Part shown: positions 61,444 through 64,000 of the stretch, in pieces
How the letters are laid out: each line of letters begins with the position of its first letter
Numbering within the stretch: position 1 is the first letter of the stretch
Origin: Epiperipatus broadwayi
Lineage: Eukaryota > Onychophora > Udeonychophora > Euonychophora > Peripatidae
Reading direction: 5' to 3'
NCBI GenBank assembly: GCA_028023455.1
Contig: JAQFVV010006271.1
Coordinates: 5,663,048 to 5,727,047 of the forward strand
DNA length: 64,000 bases
Translations under genes and position numbers: made by a program
The notes under the pieces: generated by a model
The model's input: only the letters and a program-made list of their open reading frames with translations
What the model was told of the DNA's origin: nothing
Databases searched by the model: none

Positions 61444-64000
61444 AACCAGATTGATATCCAATTCAAGGGTTTTACTGTAAAAATTAAAAACTTTTAATTT
61501 CGTTAAGTTTCTACAGTTAAAAAAGATTTTAATTATTTAAAAAGAGTATGTGTATTAAAACACATACTCATTTATATTTAAAATAGATCGTTTTAATATT
61601 TATAGAATTGATTTTAAAATAGTTTTCTGATACTGCTTGTTTTTATTTTTTTAAATCAATTTGATTAAAAACAAGCAAACTTGCTAATTACATTCCTGTT
61701 GCTTTTCTTTTATTATTTCTACTCATTCTAAAAGCAGAGGTTTAATTTTATGTTGTTGTTTTTGTTCAAAATAATCCCTGGATAGAATTTTTCATTAGAT
61801 TGAGCAGGAGATTAAGAATTACCTCTGCCCTGAGAAGTAGAAAACAACAACAAGGCTAATTTATGTGGGAAATCGAGTGGAGGTATAAATAACACCAAAA
61901 ATGTTATGGGTTATTCTATTCTATTTGATCCTAGAGAGCCTTGACTCCGTCAAAGTGATTTGTTCAGCTTCTTATTTCTAACATTCATTCAGAATCTCTT
62001 CAACATTCATGCCATTAGCAGTTTGGACATTGAATTACTTTAAAAGTAAAATTTGCAATTACTAAAACAATTTTGCTTTCTCCGGGATGCTAAAATATAC
62101 TGCTATATATTTTCAAACCAACAATATATCTTGCTGGCTTAACTCAAAAGATGGACCCACACCTGCCAACTCTCCTTCAATCCTGCCATGAACATCTAAA
62201 ATAAACACTGCCTCTACCTTACCATTGTATAAGGACCTGAAAATGAACTAAAATAAACATATGCACTTTACGCAAACTGTGCTTTACCATAAGGTAAAAT
62301 TTTCTTTTATTCTTTCCAGAGTAAATTCTTTTAATTAAATCTCCACTCAATCTAATAAACCTATATTCTAAATTAATATTTAATCTCATAGTTATTAGCT
62401 TTATTTTTTTTATTGTACTTTTCGGTGTGTCTTGGAAACTTAGTTTTAAGATTCCAAGTTTGCTTTCAATTTTTGTTTATTGGAGAGTGATGAGTAAGTT
62501 TTTATATTTTTATGCTTAACTTTTTATAAATGCTTTGGCAGTCATGTATATTTTAATGCTTACCTGTAATTATTTTAATATCCAATAATTGATTTTAAAT
62601 ACTCTGTTTGTGCTTTGGCAAAACACAAAATATTTTGGCTGGTGAATTTATTGTCCTAGTTTTCCGTAGGTAGAGATTTCGTTTCTTCTTTCTTATGTCT
62701 CTGAAACTGGAATTGTTTTTCTTTGTAATTTTATAAGTTATGAGCAGGAAGATAATATTTATCTCTTTGTACATTACAGGTGAGAGAGAATCTTATTCTT
62801 CTAAAGTATTTAAAGCTTTAATATTTTCATACTCATGTGCACTCTTCGATAGATTTATTTTGTATGGCTTTAAATTTATCAGAGTGTGTACTCAGAATTT
62901 GTTTTGTAAGTTTATTTTTCTTGAAATGTTTGAGAAGATGTAACTGCTTTTTTAATTATTTACTTGTCTTCTATTGAGACCTTTAATTATTATTCTTATA
63001 TTATTTTCACCAATCGTTTGGTTGGGGATTCGCCAGTTTTAATTGTTTCTTTTCCTCTCATTTTAAATCATATTTTTCGGTTGTTCTTGAGATAAATCAA
63101 TCATCTTTATTTTAAATGTAATATTTGGTACAGCTTCTACTGGCATATGACATTTAAGGTCCCAACACATTTTTTGGATCTCAAAAAGCTCGCTGGTGCT
63201 GGTTTCATTGATTTATTTCAAAAACGTATTGTTTAAGTATCTGTGAATGGGAAAACCAATGTTTGGGTGAATCCTCTGCTGAATAAAATTTGCTTCCTCC
63301 CTTTATAATTCATTATTAGAAGATCAGTAGGTCTTCCAGAGCATTGCATTTAGTCTTTCTGGTACACGCCTGAGCTAATCCTATTCATTAACTTAGAAAC
63401 TTTTCTTATAAGTCTTCCCTTAATAAAATTTTTAAAGTTTGTTTAAACTTAATTTGGCTGATGTTTGTCTTAATGCTTTTGTTTCTCAATTGTCTAAACA
63501 ATATTTAACATATCTTGTTTCTCACTGAGTCTAGTTGGTGCAAACCATCATCATCCATTCTGATCACAGTAAATAAATTTTTCCAGATACGTAGTGATTT
63601 GGTGGTGCCCTCTGCAATCAGAGTAGATTGAATGTCCGGTATATTGTACTGCTAATGAACAGTGTTACATGTCTGTAATTTTTATTAAAAAATTAAGATA
63701 AAAATAATTTATAGGCAGCTTAAAGATTTATATAAAACATTTTTTTTTTAAAGAAATGAAAATACTGCTGAATTACTTATCAATAAATGAGTGAGGTAAA
63801 TTTCATTGAAATAAGTAATTAAAAAGTTTAATAACGAGAAGTTTAATGTAAAAGTTTGAAGAGTTTTTTAAAAACAAAACACAGTTTGCCAAAAGACAAA
63901 AATGCTGCATATTTTAGTATTATAAAGTTTTACAAATTAAAGAGTGATAGAGGGGAGGGATGTATAATAGAATTAAAGAAAAGTTAAAACTCTATTTTTC
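60821..64000. other. AT-rich non-coding interval
   Basis: A (TA)n run lies at about 61410-61441. Slightly less AT-rich stretches at about 61840-61990 and 63120-63660 hold no recognisable frame or RNA. Short frames (for example 62740-62943) have no domain. Confidence 0.45.

Overview
This is an AT-rich (roughly 70-75% A+T by eye) eukaryotic window, most like an invertebrate animal genome. Supporting signs are tRNA-derived SINEs with target-site duplications, several non-LTR retrotransposon (LINE) remnants, a Ty3/Gypsy-type LTR element, a mariner DNA transposon and very long microsatellites. There is no bacterial gene organisation and no open reading frame that I can support as an intact host gene. 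I cannot name the species. Almost everything recognisable is mobile DNA in different states of decay, set in non-coding AT-rich sequence.

Layout. 0.6-5.3 kb: a LINE 3' end, a 1.2-kb near-perfect palindrome with a hammerhead-like core near each outer end, a possible solo LTR and a SINE. 6.8-10.2 kb: a SINE, a LINE 3' remnant (minus) and a short relative of the ribozyme element. 12.6-17.2 kb: a 4.6-kb LINE on the minus strand with ORF1 (RRM-like region, CCHC knuckle) and the endonuclease part of ORF2 but no reverse transcriptase. Its ORF1 is split by a 1.44-kb insertion. 19.8-22.3 kb: a decayed LINE reverse transcriptase (plus). 23-27.7 kb: two SINEs, a 172-bp poly-C tract and a third LINE tail. 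29.3-30 kb: a compound tetranucleotide satellite ending in 85 perfect CTAT units. 36.9-37.8 kb: an internally deleted mariner. 37.8-44.6 kb: a Gypsy-type element with 1.4-kb LTRs and a nearly absent gag. 44.8-45.0 and 48.2-49.2 kb: two more inverted-repeat elements with hammerhead-like cores. 49.2-64 kb: mostly featureless AT-rich DNA, with a (TC)n(AT)n tract, a 240-bp direct repeat pair and a 243-bp hairpin.

Most interesting signal. The 1.44-kb insertion at 14.5-16.0 kb is flanked by a 12-bp target-site duplication. It consists of head-to-head copies of a roughly 450-bp monomer, two of them in tandem on the plus strand. Each full monomer carries what reads as a type I hammerhead ribozyme: a CTGATGA core, a stem II hairpin, GAAAC, a two-base-pair stem III, a GTC cleavage triplet and a complementary stem I. 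Three other palindromic elements have the same CTGANGA-hairpin-GAAA core in the same subterminal position, with weaker stems I and III. Together they look like a family of non-autonomous, ribozyme-bearing retroelements, either retrozymes or derivatives of Penelope-like terminal repeats, arranged as inverted dimers.

Insertion order can be partly read. The ribozyme element went into an existing LINE. A mariner, the LTR element and a small ribozyme-like hairpin lie within one copy of an old duplicated segment whose other copy, at 30.2-30.9 kb, lacks them.
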